A DNA stretch of 64,000 nucleotides from Brucella sp. 21LCYQ03 (GCF_023554105.1 NZ_JAMJWE010000008.1:62001-126000); one strand, 5' to 3'. Shown: positions 19,131 to 30,534, counted from the first letter of the stretch. Numbers and translations are program-made. Notes: generated by a model from the sequence alone, not told the origin.

Positions 19131-20414
19131 CTAAGCCGCTTTGTGCTCTGCCTGACGGGTGAGAAGTTTTTCACCGTCATGCCCCGTCACAATTCGTTCG
19201 ATAATTTCGCCAGCATTGCCTTCATCCACAGCGGCCAGCGTAAAGCCTTCCGTGCGGGCAATGCCTTCCTTCTCGATCAACAGGCGCTGCACAGTGCCGT
19301 TGAGAGAAGCGAGGTGTTTTTCATAAGCCTTATCACCGACAGCGCGCAGCCTTTTGGCGCGTTCTTTGACGATGTCGCGCCTGACCTGCGGCATACGCGC
19401 AGCCGGTGTGCCTTCGCGTGCGCTGTATGGAAAGACGTGCAGATGTGTCAGTCCGCATTCCTCGACGATCTTCATCGAGTTCGCAAACATGTCTTCGGTT
19501 TCGGTCGGGAAACCAGCAATGATGTCGGCACCGAACACAATGTCTGGACGAAGCGCGCGTACATCTGCGCAGAATCGGATGGAATCATCACGCAGATGGC
19601 GACGCTTCATGCGCTTTAAAATCATGTCGTCGCCTGCCTGAAGCGACAGATGCAGATGCGGCATCAGGCGCTTTTCATTGGCAATGCTCTCCATCAGGTC
19701 TTCGTCAGCTTCGATGGAATCAATGGATGACAGGCGCAGGCGCTGTAAATCCGGCACCTGAGCGAGAACGGTTTTCACCAGTTTACCAAGGCGTAAGCTA
19801 CCCGGCAGATCGGGACCATAAGAGGTCATATCCACGCCTGTCAGAACAACTTCCGCGTAGCCATTATCGACGAGGCGCTTGACCTGATCGACAACGCCGC
19901 CCATAGGCACCGAGCGCGAATTGCCGCGACCATAAGGGATGATGCAGAAAGTGCAGCGATGATCGCAGCCATTCTGCACCTGCACAAATGCGCGTGCACG
20001 GCCTTCAATGGCATCGACCATATGGCTTGCGGTTTCGCGCACTTCCATAATGTCGTTGACGCGGACTTTCTCAAACTGGTTCACGCCGAAGTCAGGCAGC
20101 ATACGGTAGGAGTTGGATTTCAGCTTTTCCTCATTACCCAAAATGAGGTCAACTTCATCCATTGCCTCAAACTTGGCCGATTCCGTTTGTGCGGCACAGC
20201 CCGTCACAATGATACGGGCCTGCGGATTATCGCGGCGCGCCTTGCGAATAGCCTGACGCGCCTGACGCACGGCTTCAGATGTGACGGCACAAGTGTTGAA
20301 GATGATCGCGCCATCTTTCAATTGGCCAAGGCCAGCACTATCGGCTTCGCGTTTCATCACCTCGGATTCATAGGTGTTGAGGCGGCATCCGAAGGTTACG
20401 ACTTCCACAGCCAT
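19131..20414 (-). CDS. mtaB: tRNA t6A37 methylthiotransferase MtaB
   Basis: MtaB converts t6A to ms2t6A at position 37 of ANN-decoding tRNAs. The 427-residue product has the UPF0004 N-terminal domain (VVTFGCRLNTYESEVMKREA), the radical SAM cluster motif CDHRCTFCIIPYGRG, and a C-terminal TRAM region (VQRLLIEKEGIARTEGFTLA). The frame continues to 20453, but the family starts at [10 protein letters not shown]. Its ATG at 20414 overlaps the dapF TGA as TGATG, so I use that start. ftsY follows after 17 bp. Confidence 0.95.
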   Translation of the reverse strand: MAVEVVTFGCRLNTYESEVMKREADSAGLGQLKDGAIIFNTCAVTSEAVRQARQAIRKARRDNPQARIIVTGCAAQTESAKFEAMDEVDLILGNEEKLKSNSYRMLPDFGVNQFEKVRVNDIMEVRETASHMVDAIEGRARAFVQVQNGCDHRCTFCIIPYGRGNSRSVPMGGVVDQVKRLVDNGYAEVVLTGVDMTSYGPDLPGSLRLGKLVKTVLAQVPDLQRLRLSSIDSIEADEDLMESIANEKRLMPHLHLSLQAGDDMILKRMKRRHLRDDSIRFCADVRALRPDIVFGADIIAGFPTETEDMFANSMKIVEECGLTHLHVFPYSAREGTPAARMPQVRRDIVKERAKRLRAVGDKAYEKHLASLNGTVQRLLIEKEGIARTEGFTLAAVDEGNAGEIIERIVTGHDGEKLLTRQAEHKAA

Positions 20415-21301
20415 CAGGCAGCTCCCCGGCTCGTCTTTGGGGCGTACTCCCATGCGCCGGTTGCAGGATCAAATGTGCCGTCGAATTCCCATTCCGCAGG
20501 ACCGGTCATCATGACGTGATCGTCGTCGCGCCATTCGATTTTAAGCGGGCCGCCGGGGACATTGACGGTAACGTTGCGTTCGGTGCGGCCTGTACGTGCG
20601 CCTGATACGGCAGCAGCGCAGGCAGCGGAACCACAAGCACGGGTAAGGCCTGCACCACGTTCCCATGTGCGCAGGTTCATGCTGTCACGCGATGTGACCT
20701 GAGCGATGGAAATATTAGCGCGTTCCGGGAAAATCGGATCATGTTCCAGTGCCGGACCATATTGATCGAGCGCATAGGACCAGACGTCGTTTTCGACCCA
20801 GAAGATCGCGTGTGGATTGCCCATTGATGCAATCGACGGCGCTTGAAGAACCGGCGCATCGGCAGGACCAGCAGACAGATCAATGGCGCGGGTGTCGTCC
20901 ACTTCATGGGCGAGGGGGATTTCCTTCCAGCCAAAATGCGGCTTGCCCATATCGACCGTAATCAGGCCGTCTTCGTGTTGATTGGCGGTCAGAATGCCTG
21001 CCAGTGTCTGGAAGGTGTAATCCTGTTTGCCGCTTTCATTGGAAAGCCACTGCACAACGCAGCGCGTGCCGTTGCCGCATGCCTGCGCCTGTGTGCCATC
21101 GCAATTGATGATCTCAATGTAATGATCGGTGCCGAGGGTCTTTGGATCATGGATCGCCATGATCTGGTCGAACGAGGTGGCTTCGTCACCGGCCAAACGG
21201 ATTGCAGCGTTCGGTGCGATGTGATCGCTGCGCCCGCGCATATCGGCAACAATGATCTTGTTGCCTAGTCCGTTCATTTTGGCGAAGATAGCCTTACTCA
21301 T
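20414..21301 (-). CDS. dapF: diaminopimelate epimerase
   Basis: DapF interconverts LL- and meso-diaminopimelate, giving the precursor of lysine and peptidoglycan. The 295-residue protein carries both catalytic cysteines: the ACGNGTRCV motif and the [13 protein letters not shown] motif with its preceding ERGAGL. The frame extends to 21400, but [20 protein letters not shown] is the family N-terminus, so the ATG at 21301 is chosen. A weak GGAAC precedes it. It is the first gene of the minus-strand cluster with mtaB, ftsY, yciB and gloB, and a Bru-RS-like repeat lies just upstream in its promoter region. Confidence 0.96.
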   Translation of the reverse strand: MSKAIFAKMNGLGNKIIVADMRGRSDHIAPNAAIRLAGDEATSFDQIMAIHDPKTLGTDHYIEIINCDGTQAQACGNGTRCVVQWLSNESGKQDYTFQTLAGILTANQHEDGLITVDMGKPHFGWKEIPLAHEVDDTRAIDLSAGPADAPVLQAPSIASMGNPHAIFWVENDVWSYALDQYGPALEHDPIFPERANISIAQVTSRDSMNLRTWERGAGLTRACGSAACAAAVSGARTGRTERNVTVNVPGGPLKIEWRDDDHVMMTGPAEWEFDGTFDPATGAWEYAPKTSRGAA

Positions 21302-21766
21302 TGATGGTTCCGGATCCCGTATATTCTGGAAAGGTTCTGAAGCGCGTTTCGATCTGATTTGATCAGATCTGCGCTCCAACTTATTTATTTTAAGCCGCAT
21401 CTTAGTCCGAAAACCGTTTCACACTTTTCGGGATGCGCCTTATATGGCGGAAAAGCCCACAAATTGCCAGTACCGGCGCGCTATTGGCCGCATCGACCTT
21501 TGATGGCCTTCATTTTGCATCGCAGTTTCTTCAAAAACTGTGTCCTTCCTGTGCCATTTCAAAAATTTCTAAGCTATTTCAAGCCCGTTCGGCTCATTTT
21601 GCATAAATTCGCCATAGCCGACTGTTGATTTTTTAACCATATCGCCATTTTATCGGTGCAATATTGTTTTAGCTTGAGCTTTCAAACTCGATGATACGAG
21701 GGGCACTCCCCCAAATAGTCAGCCCCAGGATGTCTTAGAAAGACGACTTAGGAATTGGAGAACCAG
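21302..21766. other. 465-bp divergent gap between dapF and omp19
   Basis: The dapF side holds a palindromic repeat (21341-21439). The central part (21440-21700) is AT-rich and would carry the omp19 promoter, but I could not pick a convincing hexamer pair. The stretch 21697-21750 has short hairpins (GGGGCACTCCCC, GTCTTAGAAAGAC) in what should be the omp19 leader. No ORF with coding character is visible. Confidence 0.45.
21341..21439. repeat. Bru-RS-like palindromic repeat, copy 2 (upstream of dapF)
   Basis: Read on the minus strand it has the same core as the copy at 6.4 kb: GCGCATCCCGAAAAGTGTG, then CGGTTTTCGGACTAAGATG. The left part contains the inverted repeat GATCTGA with TCAGATC, flanked by AGCGC and GCGCT. 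It ends about 40 bp before the dapF start, so it lies in the dapF leader or promoter. Confidence 0.7.
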
Positions 21767-22303
21767 ATGGGAATTTCAAAGGCAAGTTTGCTCAGCATTG
21801 CTGCGGCGGGCGCAATTCTGGCTGGTTGTCAGAGCTCCCGGGTCGGAGGCTTTGACAACAATATGTCGCCACCACCACCGGCACCGCTGCGCTCTGCGCC
21901 TGTGAGTTCCGTCCAGTCCGGCAATCTGAATGCGCCAACTTCGTTCCCGACAGCGCCGACAACCGACATGTCACAGCCAGCCGCTGGCACACAAGTCGCA
22001 AGCCTGCCACCCGAATCAGCGCCTGATCTGACACCGGGCACCGTTGCCGGTGTGTGGAATGCATCGCTCGCCGGTCAGCAGTGTAAGATTGCAACGCCGC
22101 AGACCAAATATGGTCAGGGTTTCCGCGCTGGTCCGCTGCGCTGCCCGGGTGAACTGGGAAGCCTCGCTTCATGGGCGGTCAGCGGCAAGCAGCTTTCGCT
22201 CTATGATGCCAATGGCGGAACGGTCGCAACACTTTATTCTTCCGGTCAGGGCCGTTTCGATGGTCAAACCACAAGCGGACAGTCGGTTTCGCTGTCGCGC
22301 TGA
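21767..22303 (+). CDS. omp19: outer membrane lipoprotein Omp19, AprI/Inh-type protease inhibitor
   Basis: A 178-residue lipoprotein closely resembling Brucella Omp19. The signal peptide MGISKASLLSIAAAGAILAG is followed by Cys21 of the lipobox LAGC. A Pro/Ser-rich linker (NNMSPPPPAPLRSAPVS) comes next, then the inhibitor domain from VAGVWNASLAGQQCKIATPQ to the C-terminus, with a likely disulfide between the Cys in QQCKIA and that in LRCPGEL. Brucella Omp19 is surface-exposed and inhibits host proteases; the same role here is inferred. The ATG at 21767 has GGAG 6 nt upstream; an in-frame ATG 4 codons earlier lacks the family N-terminus. Confidence 0.93.
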   Translation: MGISKASLLSIAAAGAILAGCQSSRVGGFDNNMSPPPPAPLRSAPVSSVQSGNLNAPTSFPTAPTTDMSQPAAGTQVASLPPESAPDLTPGTVAGVWNASLAGQQCKIATPQTKYGQGFRAGPLRCPGELGSLASWAVSGKQLSLYDANGGTVATLYSSGQGRFDGQTTSGQSVSLSR

Positions 22304-22384
22304 TCAGGCAATTGAGTTAAAGACAGGCGGGGCAGTCGCAAGACGCTCCGCCTTTTCTGCAATTAGGCGGTTGGACAAGCTATC

Positions 22385-23548
22385 ATGTCTTTCGACGGTA
22401 ATCTGAAGGCGTTCCCATCGGTTCGCGAGCATTATGATGCGCTGGTCAGGGCAGGCGAGGTTGATTCCGATCCCGCACAGCTTGAGCTAACCGCGCGCTA
22501 TGACCGGCTGATCGAGGAAATTTGCACCAAACGTCTGTCGCGCAAATCGAGCGCGCTTGGCTGGCTGTTTGGCAAGCGCAAGGAAATCGCCACCGTCAAA
22601 GGACTTTACGTTCACGGCGAAGTTGGTCGCGGCAAAACCATGCTGATGGATATGTTCTTTCAGCTTTTGCCGGTGGAACGCAAACGCCGTGCGCATTTCA
22701 ATGATTTCATGGCGGATGCGCATGAGCGCATTAATGCCCACCGTCAGGCTTTGAAGCGTGGCGAGACCAAGCAGGAAGACCCGATCCCGCCGGTGGCCGA
22801 AGCTTTGGCGCAACAGGCGTGGGTGCTTTGCTTTGACGAATTTACCGTGACCGACATTGCCGATGCGATGATCCTGTCACGCCTGTTCAGCGCATTGTTT
22901 GAACGCGGCGTTGTGCTGATTGCGACGTCGAACGTTGCGCCTGACAATCTTTATCGTGACGGTCTGAACCGCCAGCTGTTTCTGCCATTCGTTGATATTC
23001 TGAAAAAGCATGTCGATGTGATCAATCTCGATTCCCGCACGGATTACCGTCTGGAGAAGCTTGATCGTCAGCCGGTTTATCTGACGCCGCTGAATTCCGA
23101 GACGACCAAGCGTATGGATGCTGCATGGACCGCCCATAAGGATGGTCAGCAAGAAAAGCCTGATGTGGTGCATATCAAGGGTCGCGATATTGTCGTGCGT
23201 CAGGCCGTGCCGGGTGCAGCGCGCTTCACCTTTGACGAGCTTTGCGCGCAGCCGCTTGCAGCCAATGATTATATCGCCATTGTTTCACGTTATCAGACGT
23301 TGTTTATTGACGATGTGCCGGTGCTTGATCTTTCACGCCGCAATGAGGCCAAGCGCTTTATTCTGCTGATCGATGTTCTTTATGATAATCACGCGCGGCT
23401 TTTTGTTTCTGCTGAAGCCCAGCCTGAAAAGCTGTATCAGGCAAGCCAGGGCGTGGAGGCTTTCGAGTTTGACCGCACAGCATCGCGCCTGTTTGAAATG
23501 CAGAGCGCCGAATATCTGGATGCATTTTCTGAAAAAGCAGCACAGTGA
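22385..23548 (+). CDS. zapE: cell division protein ZapE (AFG1-like ATPase)
   Basis: ZapE is an AFG1-family ATPase linked to Z-ring dynamics under stress and to quality control of membrane proteins. The 387-residue protein has Walker A GEVGRGKTMLMDMFF (near residue 80), Walker B WVLCFDEFTVTDIADAMILS, and the sensor region ATSNVAPDNLYRDGLNRQLF. The C-terminus contains FIDDVPVLDLSRRNEAKRF and ASRLFEMQSAEYL, typical of the family. It starts 81 bp after omp19 and is followed by a long gap before mdh. In rhizobia zapE is often the neighbour of mdh, as it is here. Confidence 0.93.
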   Translation: MSFDGNLKAFPSVREHYDALVRAGEVDSDPAQLELTARYDRLIEEICTKRLSRKSSALGWLFGKRKEIATVKGLYVHGEVGRGKTMLMDMFFQLLPVERKRRAHFNDFMADAHERINAHRQALKRGETKQEDPIPPVAEALAQQAWVLCFDEFTVTDIADAMILSRLFSALFERGVVLIATSNVAPDNLYRDGLNRQLFLPFVDILKKHVDVINLDSRTDYRLEKLDRQPVYLTPLNSETTKRMDAAWTAHKDGQQEKPDVVHIKGRDIVVRQAVPGAARFTFDELCAQPLAANDYIAIVSRYQTLFIDDVPVLDLSRRNEAKRFILLIDVLYDNHARLFVSAEAQPEKLYQASQGVEAFEFDRTASRLFEMQSAEYLDAFSEKAAQ

Positions 23549-24907
<1,359 letters not shown>

Positions 24908-24916
24908 GTTCCAGAT

Positions 24917-24954
24917 AAGGCCGGGTGGCTGCGCATACGCAGTCCCGGCCTTTT
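24917..24954 (+). terminator. large intercistronic hairpin between mdh and sucC, possible partial terminator
   Basis: AAGGCCGGG (24917-24925) pairs with CCCGGCCTT (24944-24952), and inside it CTGCG pairs with CGCAG around CATA. Four T follow. It could terminate part of the mdh transcripts or protect the mdh 3-prime end, letting mdh be made in excess of sucCD. Confidence 0.6.
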
Positions 24955-24983
24955 CCGGCTGTTAATCCGCAGAGGACAACCAG

Positions 24984-26180
24984 ATGAATATTCACGAATA
25001 TCAGGCTAAGCGCCTGCTCCACACTTTCGGCGCACCGATCGCCAATGGTGTGGCTGTTTATTCCGTCGAACAGGCGGAAGAATGGGCAAAGACGCTTCCA
25101 GGCCCGCTTTACGTCGTCAAGAGCCAGATCCATGCTGGTGGACGCGGCAAGGGCAAGTTCAAGGAACTCGGTCCTGATGCAAAGGGCGGCGTTCGCCTTG
25201 CAAAGTCGATCGAAGAAGTTGTTTCCCATGCCAAGGAAATGCTCGGCAACACGCTGGTGACCAAGCAGACCGGCGACGCTGGCAAGCAGGTCAACCGTCT
25301 TTACATCGAAGATGGTGCAGACATTGCGCGCGAGCTTTATCTCTCGATCCTCATCGACCGCACTGTTGGCCGTCCTGCTTTCGTCGTTTCGACCGAAGGC
25401 GGCATGGACATTGAAGCTGTTGCTGAAGAAACGCCAGAAAAGATCATCACCGTTGCTATCGATCCTGCCAAGGGCGTGACCGATGAAGACGCCAACAAGC
25501 TCGCCGATGCGTTAGAGCTTAAGGATGCGGCGCGTGAAGACGGCCTCAAGCTGTTCCCGATCCTCTACAAGGCCTTCTCCGAGAAGGACATGAGCCTTCT
25601 GGAAATCAACCCGCTGATTGTCATGACCGATGGCCGCGTGCGCGTTCTCGATGCCAAGGTATCGTTCGACGGTAATGCGCTGTTCCGTCATCCAGACATT
25701 CAGGAATTGCGTGATCTGTCGGAAGAAGACGAAAAGGAAATCGAAGCTTCCAAGCACGATCTCGCTTACGTCGCTCTTGATGGCAACATCGGCTGCATGG
25801 TTAACGGCGCAGGCCTTGCCATGGCAACCATGGACATCATCAAGCTTTACGGTGCTGAGCCAGCTAACTTCCTCGACGTTGGTGGCGGCGCTACCAAGGA
25901 GAAGGTAACGTCTGCGTTCAAGATCATCACCGCTGATCCGGCTGTTCAGGGCATTCTGGTCAACATCTTCGGTGGCATCATGAAGTGTGACGTGATCGCT
26001 GAAGGCGTTATCGCTGCGGTCAAGGAAGTCGGTCTCAAGGTTCCTCTGGTTGTCCGTCTTGAAGGCACCAATGTTGAGCTTGGCAAGAAGATCATCAACG
26101 AGAGCGGCCTGAATGTTATTTCGGCTGACGATCTCGACGATGCGGCGCAGAAAATCGTAGCTGCAGTGAAGGGAAACTAA
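24984..26180 (+). CDS. sucC: succinyl-CoA synthetase subunit beta
   Basis: SucC is the ADP-forming beta subunit of succinate-CoA ligase, which makes ATP (or GTP) and succinate from succinyl-CoA. The 398-residue protein starts [20 protein letters not shown], followed by an ATP-grasp domain with [16 protein letters not shown]. The C-terminal CoA-ligase domain shows the power-helix region [20 protein letters not shown] and [16 protein letters not shown]. Length is normal. sucD follows 3 bp after the stop. Confidence 0.98.
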   Translation: MNIHEYQAKRLLHTFGAPIANGVAVYSVEQAEEWAKTLPGPLYVVKSQIHAGGRGKGKFKELGPDAKGGVRLAKSIEEVVSHAKEMLGNTLVTKQTGDAGKQVNRLYIEDGADIARELYLSILIDRTVGRPAFVVSTEGGMDIEAVAEETPEKIITVAIDPAKGVTDEDANKLADALELKDAAREDGLKLFPILYKAFSEKDMSLLEINPLIVMTDGRVRVLDAKVSFDGNALFRHPDIQELRDLSEEDEKEIEASKHDLAYVALDGNIGCMVNGAGLAMATMDIIKLYGAEPANFLDVGGGATKEKVTSAFKIITADPAVQGILVNIFGGIMKCDVIAEGVIAAVKEVGLKVPLVVRLEGTNVELGKKIINESGLNVISADDLDDAAQKIVAAVKGN

Positions 26181-26183
26181 GGC

Positions 26184-27086
26184 ATGTCCATTCTCGTTAA
26201 CAAGGACACCAAGGTTCTCGTACAGGGCCTGACCGGCAAGACCGGTACTTTCCACACCGAACAGGCGCTTGCTTATTACGGCACGCAGATGGTCGGCGGT
26301 ATCCACCCGAAAAAGGGTGGCGAAACCTGGGAAGGCTCGAAAGGCGAAAAGCTTCCGATCTTCGCGACTGTTGCAGAAGCCAAGGAACGCACAGGTGCAG
26401 ACGCATCGGTGATCTACGTTCCGCCAGCAGGTGCAGCCGATGCTATAATCGAAGCGATCGAAGCTGAAGTCGGCTTCATCGTCTGCATCACTGAAGGCAT
26501 TCCGGTCATGGACATGGTTCGCGTCAAGGAGCGTCTGGAACGCTCGAAGTCGCGCCTGCTCGGACCAAACTGCCCGGGCATTCTGACCCCTGAAGAATGC
26601 AAGATCGGCATTATGCCGGGCAATATCTTCAAGAAGGGTTCGGTGGGTGTTGTTTCACGCTCCGGTACACTTACCTATGAAGCAGTGTTCCAGACTTCGA
26701 ATGAAGGCCTCGGCCAGACCACTGCTGTTGGTATCGGCGGCGATCCGGTCAAGGGCACCGAGTTCATCGACGTGCTGGAAATGTTCCTCGCCGACGACGA
26801 AACCAAGTCGATTGTCATGATCGGTGAAATCGGTGGCTCCGCTGAAGAAGAAGCAGCGCAGTTCCTGAAGGACGAAGCAAAACGCGGCCGCAAGAAGCCA
26901 ATGGTTGGCTTCATCGCTGGCCGTACGGCTCCTGCCGGACGCACCATGGGCCATGCAGGCGCCGTGATTTCGGGCGGCAAGGGCGGCGCAGAAGACAAGA
27001 TTGCAGCCATGGAATCGGCTGGCATTCGCGTGTCTCCTTCGCCAGCACAGCTCGGCAAGACGCTGGTTGAAGTCCTCAAGGGCTGA
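26184..27086 (+). CDS. sucD: succinyl-CoA synthetase subunit alpha
   Basis: SucD binds CoA and carries the phosphohistidine of succinyl-CoA synthetase. The 300-residue protein has the Rossmann-like CoA-binding start [20 protein letters not shown], the [11 protein letters not shown] motif and the active-site His region [19 protein letters not shown]. It is 3 bp after sucC and certainly co-transcribed. After its stop comes a junction of about 350 bp containing a tandem palindromic repeat, then sucA. Confidence 0.98.
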   Translation: MSILVNKDTKVLVQGLTGKTGTFHTEQALAYYGTQMVGGIHPKKGGETWEGSKGEKLPIFATVAEAKERTGADASVIYVPPAGAADAIIEAIEAEVGFIVCITEGIPVMDMVRVKERLERSKSRLLGPNCPGILTPEECKIGIMPGNIFKKGSVGVVSRSGTLTYEAVFQTSNEGLGQTTAVGIGGDPVKGTEFIDVLEMFLADDETKSIVMIGEIGGSAEEEAAQFLKDEAKRGRKKPMVGFIAGRTAPAGRTMGHAGAVISGGKGGAEDKIAAMESAGIRVSPSPAQLGKTLVEVLKG

Positions 27087-27438
27087 GACTGCGTTAACGA
27101 TTGAAATGAACCGGCAGTGGCGAAAGCTGCTGCCGGGGCAAGCGCATCCCAAAAAGTGCGTAGCGGTTTTTGGATAAGATGCGTGAGTGATAAAAGCGCA
27201 TCCCGAAAAGTGTGAAGCGGTTTTCGGACAAGATGCGCGCAAAAATACCGTGGCGGTCGGTTTAAGGGAATGTCAGGCTTTGGCCATCATTCTTCCGCAG
27301 GAATAGAGTTCGCGATTGAGTTATGCCGGGGTCTGTTGTGGTTCCTCCCCGGCGGCGTGAGGGATGAAGGTCAAAAGCTTCCGGCCCGCGCATGATGAGC
27401 CACTACAAGGAGACGGAGCGGAGGCTCCGGATTAGGTT
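27087..27438. other. 352-bp junction between sucD and sucA
   Basis: It holds two tandem half-copies of the palindromic repeat (27142-27238). It then has a stretch with GGTTCCTCCCCGGCGG and a purine-rich leader (AAGGAGACGGAGCGGAGG) leading to the sucA start. No ORF is supported. A separate sucA promoter could lie between 27245 and 27400 but I could not identify one. Confidence 0.5.
27142..27238. repeat. Bru-RS-like repeat, copy 3, as two tandem half-copies (sucD-sucA junction)
   Basis: First unit (27142-27183): GCGCATCCCAAAAAGTGCG, then CGGTTTTTGGATAAGATGCG. Second unit (27196-27238): GCGCATCCCGAAAAGTGTG, then CGGTTTTCGGACAAGATGCGC. The two units differ at several paired positions, for example CCAAAAA/TTTTTGG versus CCGAAAA/TTTTCGG. 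These changes are compensatory and preserve the stem. Confidence 0.75.
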
Positions 27439-30400
27439 ATGGCAAGGCAAGAACAAGCCAACGACGTTTTCGCCCTTACCTCGTTCCTCTATGGCGGCAA
27501 TGCCGACTATATTGAGGAGCTCTATGCCAAGTACGAGGATGATCCCAACTCGGTTGATGCCGAGTGGCGCGATTTCTTTGCAGAGCTGAAGGACGATGCC
27601 GACGATGTGCGTAAAAACGCACAGGGCGCAAGCTGGACCCGCAAGAACTGGCCAATTCCGGCCAATGGCGAGCTGATTTCGGCACTCGACGGCAACTGGG
27701 CCGAAGTCGAAAAGCATGTCACCGATAAGCTCAAGGGCAAGGCTGCAAAGGGCGATGCGAAAGCGTCTGCTCCGGCACTGACATCAGAAGAGATTGCACA
27801 GGCTGCACGCGACAGCGTTCGCGCCATCATGATGATCCGCGCATTCCGTATGCGTGGCCATTTGCATGCCAATCTCGATCCGCTCGGTCTTGCTGAAAAG
27901 CCAAATGATTTTAGCGAACTTGATCCGGCCACCTACGGCTTTACGCCTGCTGATTATGATCGCAAGATCTTCATCGACAATGTTCTCGGTCTTGAATACG
28001 CGACCGTTCCGCAGATGCTTGAAATTCTCAAGCGCACTTATTGCGGCAATATCGGCGTCGAATTCATGCATATTTCCGATCCAATCGAAAAGGCATGGAT
28101 TCAGGAACGCATCGAAGGCCCGGATAAAGGCTATGCTTTCACTGCGGAAGGCAAGAAGGCCATTCTGTCGAAACTGATCGAAGCTGAAGGCTTTGAGCAG
28201 TTCATCGACGTCAAGTACAAGGGCACCAAGCGTTTCGGTCTTGATGGCGGTGAATCGCTGATCCCGGCGCTGGAACAAATCGTCAAGCGTGGCGGTCAGA
28301 TGGGCCTCAAGGAAGTCGTGCTTGGCATGGCGCACCGTGGTCGTCTGAACGTGCTGTCGCAGGTTATGGGCAAGCCGCACCGCGCAATTTTCCACGAATT
28401 CAAGGGCGGCTCTTATGCGCCTGATGATGTGGAAGGTTCGGGCGACGTGAAGTACCATCTTGGCGCTTCGTCGGACCGCGAGTTCGATGGCAACAAGGTT
28501 CACCTGTCGCTGACTGCCAACCCATCGCATCTTGAAATCGTCAACCCGGTTGTCATGGGCAAGGCACGCGCCAAGCAGGATTTACTTGTTGGCCGTACCC
28601 GCGACGACATGGTGCCACTGACTGAACGCGCAAAAGTTCTGCCACTGCTGCTGCACGGTGATGCTGCTTTCGCAGGTCAGGGTGTTGTTGCCGAGTGTCT
28701 TGGTCTTTCGGGTCTGAAGGGTCACCGCGTTGGCGGTACGCTGCACTTTATCATCAATAACCAGATCGGTTTTACCACTAATCCGGCCTTCTCGCGTTCG
28801 TCGCCTTATCCATCGGATGTGGCGAAGATGATTGAAGCGCCAATCTTCCACGTCAATGGTGACGATCCGGAAGCGGTTGTCTTCGCAGCGAAAGTTGCGA
28901 TGGAATTCCGCATGATCTTCCACAAGCCTGTTGTTGTGGACATGTTCTGCTATCGCCGCTTTGGTCACAATGAAGGTGACGAACCTTCATTCACCCAGCC
29001 GTTGATGTATAAGGAAATCCGCGCGCACAAGACAACTGTTCAGCTTTACAGCGACAAGCTGATTGCTGAAGGTCTGCTGGCGCAGGCTGACATCGACAAG
29101 ATGAAGGCTGATTGGCGCGAAAAGCTTGAGCAGGAATTTGAAGCAGGTCAGAGCTATAAGCCAAACAAGGCTGACTGGTTTGACGGTGCGTGGAGTGGTC
29201 TGCGTACGGCTGATAATGCCGACGAACAGCGCCGCGGCAAGACCGGCGTTCCGATCAAGACGCTCAAGGAAATCGGCAAGAAGCTTGTTGAAGTGCCGAA
29301 GGACTTCAATGTTCATCGCACGATCCAGCGCTTCCTCGATAACCGCTCCAAGATGATCGAGACTGGCGAAGGCATCGATTGGGCAACTGCTGAATCGCTG
29401 GCATTTGGTTCGCTGGTTTCCGAAGGCAGCCCGATCCGTCTGTCCGGTCAGGACGTGGAACGCGGCACCTTCTCGCAGCGCCACACGGTTCTCTATGATC
29501 AGGAAACTCAGAACCGCTATATCCCGCTGAACAACATTCAGAAGGGGCAGGCGATCTACGAAGCCATCAACTCGATGCTTTCGGAAGAAGCTGTGCTCGG
29601 CTACGAATATGGTTATTCGCTGTCCGATCCACGCGCTCTGGTTCTCTGGGAAGCTCAGTTCGGTGATTTTGCTAACGGTGCACAGGTCGTCTTCGATCAG
29701 TTCATCTCGTCGGGTGAACGCAAGTGGCTGCGTATGTCGGGTCTCGTTTGCCTTCTGCCGCATGGGTATGAAGGTCAGGGTCCAGAGCATTCGTCTGCTC
29801 GTCTGGAACGCTGGTTGCAGATGTGTGCGGAAGATAACATGCAGGTTGCCAACGTTACCACGCCGGCTAACTACTTCCACATCCTGCGCCGTCAGATGAA
29901 GCGTGACTTCCGTAAGCCGCTGATCATGATGACGCCAAAGTCGCTGCTGCGCCACAAGCGTGCTGTGTCGAGCCTCAACGAACTGTCGGGCGATTCATCG
30001 TTCCACCGTTTGCTTTGGGATGACGCACAGTACAACAAGGGCGATGAAGGCATTAAGCTTCAGAAGGATGCCAAGATCCGCCGCGTCGTTCTGTGCTCGG
30101 GTAAGGTCTATTACGATCTTTACGAAGAGCGCGAAAAGCGTGGCATCGACGATGTCTACCTGCTGCGTGTCGAACAGCTTTATCCGTTCCCGGCAAAGGC
30201 GCTCATCAATGAGCTGTCGCGCTTCCGTCAGGCAGAAATCGTCTGGTGTCAGGAAGAGCCGAAGAACATGGGTGCGTGGTCGTTCATCGATCCGTATCTG
30301 GAATGGGTTCTTGCACATATCGACGCCAAGCATCAGCGCGTTCGCTATACCGGTCGTCCGGCAGCGGCGTCGCCTGCAACGGGTCTGATGTCGAAGCACC

Positions 30401-30444
30401 TTGCGCAGCTTGAGGCTTTCCTCGAGGATGCACTCGGAAATTAA
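27439..30444 (+). CDS. sucA: 2-oxoglutarate dehydrogenase E1 component
   Basis: SucA is the thiamine-diphosphate decarboxylase of the 2-oxoglutarate dehydrogenase complex. The 1001-residue product has the N-terminal FLYGGNADYIEELYAKYEDD segment that contacts E2, the substrate region GMAHRGRLNVLSQVMGKP, the ThDP-binding part with FIINNQIGFTTNPAFSRSS, and CYRRFGHNEGDEPSFTQPLM. The C-terminal transketolase-like domain has EAQFGDFANGAQVVFDQFIS and LPHGYEGQGPEHSSARLERW. The length matches other Rhizobiales. An SD-like purine-rich leader precedes the ATG. sucB follows after 90 bp. Confidence 0.98.
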   Translation: MARQEQANDVFALTSFLYGGNADYIEELYAKYEDDPNSVDAEWRDFFAELKDDADDVRKNAQGASWTRKNWPIPANGELISALDGNWAEVEKHVTDKLKGKAAKGDAKASAPALTSEEIAQAARDSVRAIMMIRAFRMRGHLHANLDPLGLAEKPNDFSELDPATYGFTPADYDRKIFIDNVLGLEYATVPQMLEILKRTYCGNIGVEFMHISDPIEKAWIQERIEGPDKGYAFTAEGKKAILSKLIEAEGFEQFIDVKYKGTKRFGLDGGESLIPALEQIVKRGGQMGLKEVVLGMAHRGRLNVLSQVMGKPHRAIFHEFKGGSYAPDDVEGSGDVKYHLGASSDREFDGNKVHLSLTANPSHLEIVNPVVMGKARAKQDLLVGRTRDDMVPLTERAKVLPLLLHGDAAFAGQGVVAECLGLSGLKGHRVGGTLHFIINNQIGFTTNPAFSRSSPYPSDVAKMIEAPIFHVNGDDPEAVVFAAKVAMEFRMIFHKPVVVDMFCYRRFGHNEGDEPSFTQPLMYKEIRAHKTTVQLYSDKLIAEGLLAQADIDKMKADWREKLEQEFEAGQSYKPNKADWFDGAWSGLRTADNADEQRRGKTGVPIKTLKEIGKKLVEVPKDFNVHRTIQRFLDNRSKMIETGEGIDWATAESLAFGSLVSEGSPIRLSGQDVERGTFSQRHTVLYDQETQNRYIPLNNIQKGQAIYEAINSMLSEEAVLGYEYGYSLSDPRALVLWEAQFGDFANGAQVVFDQFISSGERKWLRMSGLVCLLPHGYEGQGPEHSSARLERWLQMCAEDNMQVANVTTPANYFHILRRQMKRDFRKPLIMMTPKSLLRHKRAVSSLNELSGDSSFHRLLWDDAQYNKGDEGIKLQKDAKIRRVVLCSGKVYYDLYEEREKRGIDDVYLLRVEQLYPFPAKALINELSRFRQAEIVWCQEEPKNMGAWSFIDPYLEWVLAHIDAKHQRVRYTGRPAAASPATGLMSKHLAQLEAFLEDALGN

Positions 30445-30459
30445 TTTAGTTGTCAGTAA

Positions 30460-30483
30460 GAAGCGGTTTGAAAAAGCCGCTTC
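30460..30483 (+). repeat. intercistronic hairpin between sucA and sucB
   Basis: GAAGCGG and CCGCTTC pair across a 10-nt loop midway in the 90-bp junction. No T-tract follows. A stability or processing role is likely. Confidence 0.45.
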
Positions 30484-30534
30484 ATCCTGAGTTGAACATA
30501 AATCTAAAGATCGAAGATCACGGAAGAAGAAACC

